Origin: Acidimicrobiaceae bacterium | Lineage (GTDB): Bacteria; Actinomycetota; Acidimicrobiia; Acidimicrobiales; Ilumatobacteraceae | NCBI GenBank assembly: GCA_003455715.1 | Contig: DMQJ01000508.1 | Span: 461-8,254 of the forward strand | DNA: 7,794 nucleotides | Direction: 5' to 3' | Shown here: piece after piece, positions 5,652-7,794 of the stretch | How the letters are laid out: each line of letters starts with the position of its first letter | Position numbering within the stretch: the stretch's first letter is position 1 | Position numbers and translations under genes: made by a program | Notes under the pieces: model-generated | What the model was told of the DNA's origin: nothing | Databases searched by the model: none | Seen by the model: the letters and a program-made list of their open reading frames with translations, nothing else

Positions 5652-7144
5652 TGTCGAACATCAACGTCAACACGGCGGGTGGCGTGGCCGAGCAGGTGCT
5701 CGCTGCGGCCCGCCATTTGGTGGCCAACGCCCCGAACCCACAACTGCGCGAGCAGGCACAGGCGGTGGTCGATCGGCTGAGTGGCCCGCTGCGGGTGGCC
5801 ATCGCCGGCCGCGTGAAGGCGGGCAAGAGCACGCTGCTCAACGCTCTGGTGGGCGAACGGTTGGCGCCCACCGATGCAGGCGAGTGCACCAAGATCATCA
5901 GTCGCTATTCGCGGGGCGCGAGCTATGAAGTGGTGGCGCGCTTGCGCGACGGGCGCAGCGAGCCGCTGGCCTTCAACCGCACGGGTGGCAGCCTCGACGT
6001 GAAGCTTGGTGGCCTGCGCGAGGCCGACATCGCCACGCTCGACGTGTCGTGGCCCACCTCGACGCTCGAGACCATCACGCTCATCGACACACCCGGGCTC
6101 GCCAGCCTGAACGACGAGAACTCGCGCCGCACACGCGAGTTCCTCGAGTTCGACGAGGGCAAGCCCAGCGATGCCGACGCAGTCATCTACCTCATGCGAC
6201 ACGCCCACCGCAGCGATGTTGCCTTCCTCGATGCGTTCATGGATCGCAGCGTCACCGCGGCCTCACCCGTCAACGCAGTGGCAGTGCTGTCTCGCGCCGA
6301 CGAAATCGGAGCCGGCCGCCTCGACGCAATGGAGAGCGCCAGTCGCATCGCGCAGCGCTACAGCGTGGATCCGTCGCTGACGGGCTTGTGTGCCGCGGTG
6401 GTGCCGTTGGCCGGCTTGCTCGCCGAGACCGGCCTCACGCTTCGTGAAGACGAGGTGGCGGCGCTGCGGTTGCTGGCGGCGACGCCCGACGACGTGCTCG
6501 ATCGGATGCTGCTGTCGGTGGATCAGTTCTGCGCCACCTCTGCCAGCGAGCTCACAGTGGAGTTGCGCCGCGGCCTGCTCGATCGGCTGGGCGTGTTTGG
6601 GGTGCGCTTGGCCGTACGCGAGATTCGCTCGGGTCGGGCCACCACGGCAGCGGCGCTTGGCCCCATCCTCGTGGAGCAGTCGGGGCTCAACGGTTTGCGC
6701 CAACTCATCACTCGTCACTTCATGCCGCGTGCCCGCATCCTGCAGGCTCGCTCTGCGCTGGTGTCGCTGCGCTCGCTGTCGCGCCAACTGGCCGCGTCGG
6801 TGCCGCAGGTGGCCGCCGATCTCGATCGCCAGCTCGAGCAGATCGAAGCCAGCACGGTGCAGTTCGCCCAGGTGCGCGGCGCCCACCTCGTGGGCTCGGG
6901 AGCGGTCACGGTGTCGGCCGCCGACCGAGCCGAACTCGACCGGCTGTTCGCCCACACCGAACCACTGGCCGCGCTTGGCCTGTCGGGCGGGGCGTCCACC
7001 GAGCAGGTGCAGCAGGCAGCGCTGGCAGGCATCGGGCGGTGGCGCACGATGGCGGGCGACCCGCTCGCCGACCCGAGTTCCATCGAGGTGTACGACACTG
7101 CGGCGCGGGTACTCGAGTCGATCTATGGGGCAACGCTGCGCTGA
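5651..7144 (+). CDS. iniC: IniC-like dynamin-family GTPase
   Basis: This 497-residue protein is about the same length as mycobacterial IniC, with strong local resemblance to it: PLRVAIAGRVKAGKSTLLNA, APTDA, SRADEIGAGRLDAM and LDRLGVFGVRLAV. Motifs are G1 GRVKAGKS (53-60), the G2 threonine T80 in ECTKI, G3 DTPG (146-149) and G4 SRAD (214-217). G4 has Arg where N/TKxD has Lys, as I recall IniC itself having. The rest is mostly helical, and unlike the preceding gene it shows no hydrophobic paddle. Paired bacterial dynamins often act together, so it may partner the IniA-like protein; that is inference. The ATG at 5651 shares one base with the upstream stop (TGATG), and GGAGAAGGTGGG (5636-5647) is a strong ribosome site. 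Its specific job is poorly defined even in mycobacteria. Confidence 0.92.
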   Translation: MSNINVNTAGGVAEQVLAAARHLVANAPNPQLREQAQAVVDRLSGPLRVAIAGRVKAGKSTLLNALVGERLAPTDAGECTKIISRYSRGASYEVVARLRDGRSEPLAFNRTGGSLDVKLGGLREADIATLDVSWPTSTLETITLIDTPGLASLNDENSRRTREFLEFDEGKPSDADAVIYLMRHAHRSDVAFLDAFMDRSVTAASPVNAVAVLSRADEIGAGRLDAMESASRIAQRYSVDPSLTGLCAAVVPLAGLLAETGLTLREDEVAALRLLAATPDDVLDRMLLSVDQFCATSASELTVELRRGLLDRLGVFGVRLAVREIRSGRATTAAALGPILVEQSGLNGLRQLITRHFMPRARILQARSALVSLRSLSRQLAASVPQVAADLDRQLEQIEASTVQFAQVRGAHLVGSGAVTVSAADRAELDRLFAHTEPLAALGLSGGASTEQVQQAALAGIGRWRTMAGDPLADPSSIEVYDTAARVLESIYGATLR

Positions 7145-7150
7145 GCTCAG
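7141..7150. other. 10 bp palindrome at the iniC stop codon
   Basis: CTGAGCTCAG is a perfect palindrome that contains the TGA stop (7142-7144). It has no loop and no T-run, so it is not an intrinsic terminator. The remaining 38 bp before the next gene hold only its ribosome site and no clear promoter or terminator. Chance is a fair explanation. Confidence 0.25.
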
Positions 7151-7182
7151 CTCGAAGCGGCGATACGGAAAGGGCAGCGATT

Positions 7183-7794
7183 GTGGGTTATTCGTTGGGA
7201 TTCGACCTGGGCACCACGTTCACCGCGGCTGCGGTGATGCGCGGCGAGCGCGCCGAGATGGTGTCGTTGGGCAACCATGCCGTCACCATCCCGTCAGTGG
7301 TGTTCCTCCGCGACGACGGCGAACTCCTCGTGGGCGACGCCGCTGAGCGCCGCAGTGTGCAGGAACCCGCACGGGCTGCTCGGGCGTTCAAGCGACGGTT
7401 CGGCGACGCGGCACCCATCATCCTCGACCGCACGCCGTTCAGCGCCGACCGGCTGATGGCCACCGTGCTCACCCAGGTGCTCGCCGAGGTGGTGAAGCGC
7501 CAGGGCGGCGCCCCCGACGCAGTGGCCGTCACCCACCCTGCCAACTGGGGTGCGTACAAGCTCGACTTGCTGCGCCAAGCCGTCACTGCCGCAGGAGTGG
7601 GGAATGCCACGCTCGTGCCCGAGCCAGTCGCAGCGGCAGTGCAGTACGCCTCCACTGAGCGGGTGGAGGTGGGCGACGTCGTGGCCGTCTACGACCTGGG
7701 CGGTGGCACCTTCGACGCGGCGGTGTTGCGCAAGACCGCCACTGGGTTCGAGACCATCGGCCGACCCGAAGGCATCGAGCGCCTCGGCGGCATC
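7183..7794 (+). CDS. Hsp70-family ATPase, 3' end outside the window
   Basis: The first 204 codons of an Hsp70/DnaK-family protein are visible. Phosphate-1 is GFDLGTTFT (6-14), with Asp8 and Thr11-Thr12. Lys70 in AFKRRFGD falls where DnaK has its catalytic Lys70. HPANWGAYKLDLLRQA is the divergent form of the DnaK VPAYF region. Glu147 in EPVAAA and YDLGGGTFD (170-178) match DnaK Glu171 and the phosphate-2 loop. The expected ATP-binding and catalytic residues in this half are intact. The sequence departs from housekeeping DnaK, for example THPANWG, and resembles the accessory 'Hsp70 family protein' group of actinobacteria. The substrate-binding part is out of view, so a truncated or fused C-terminus is possible. 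The start is GTG at 7183, with GGAAAGGG 8 bases upstream. It lies 38 bp after iniC on the same strand and is probably co-transcribed. A link to the GTPases or the repeat protein is inferred from position. Confidence 0.9.
   Translation, partial: MGYSLGFDLGTTFTAAAVMRGERAEMVSLGNHAVTIPSVVFLRDDGELLVGDAAERRSVQEPARAARAFKRRFGDAAPIILDRTPFSADRLMATVLTQVLAEVVKRQGGAPDAVAVTHPANWGAYKLDLLRQAVTAAGVGNATLVPEPVAAAVQYASTERVEVGDVVAVYDLGGGTFDAAVLRKTATGFETIGRPEGIERLGGI

Noticed and set aside
4976..6208. 410-residue minus-strand open frame crossing the iniA/iniC junction
   Set aside because: It is antisense to two confidently identified GTPase genes and has no family resemblance.

Overview
The window is high-G+C DNA, and its gene content points to an actinobacterium. 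Two adjacent genes resemble mycobacterial iniA and iniC closely enough to name. The exact lineage cannot be read from the sequence; a deep-branching actinobacterial group such as the Acidimicrobiia is only a guess. Coding density is very high, with no gene-free stretch longer than about 120 bases. No RNA gene, insertion sequence or CRISPR array was seen.

Layout. (1) Bases 2-1327, plus strand: the 3' part of a gene for a very acidic repeat protein. It has a 95-residue tandem repeat, a short ETPAEG tract and an acidic tail. (2) Bases 1356-1871, minus strand: a 171-residue single-domain protein that loosely resembles the LpqN/PsbP-like fold. It converges on gene 1 and diverges from gene 3. (3) Bases 1872-1989: a divergent intergenic region with two inverted repeats and a plausible promoter for the rightward operon. 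(4) Bases 1990-3831: a 613-residue, lysine-free, cysteine-free, very acidic protein. It has at least eight clear 11-residue amphipathic repeats, then a glycine-rich beta region with five 33-residue repeats, then a heptad-repeat helix. (5) Bases 3828-5651: an IniA-like bacterial dynamin-like GTPase with a hydrophobic membrane paddle. (6) Bases 5651-7144: an IniC-like GTPase. (7) Bases 7183 to the window end: the 5' part of an Hsp70-family ATPase gene.

How they may work together. Genes 4 to 6 overlap by 4 bp and 1 bp, and the Hsp70 gene follows after 38 bp, so they read as one transcription unit. The order, repeat protein then IniA-like then IniC-like GTPase, matches the mycobacterial iniBAC operon. 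That operon is induced by cell-wall inhibitors, and its IniA is a membrane-remodelling dynamin-like protein. The first protein holds the position of IniB but is built differently, with amphipathic helical repeats on both sides of a beta-repeat core. The inference is a membrane or envelope stress module in which two dynamin-like GTPases work with an acidic repeat scaffold and a dedicated Hsp70. The scaffold is the least described and most interesting part.
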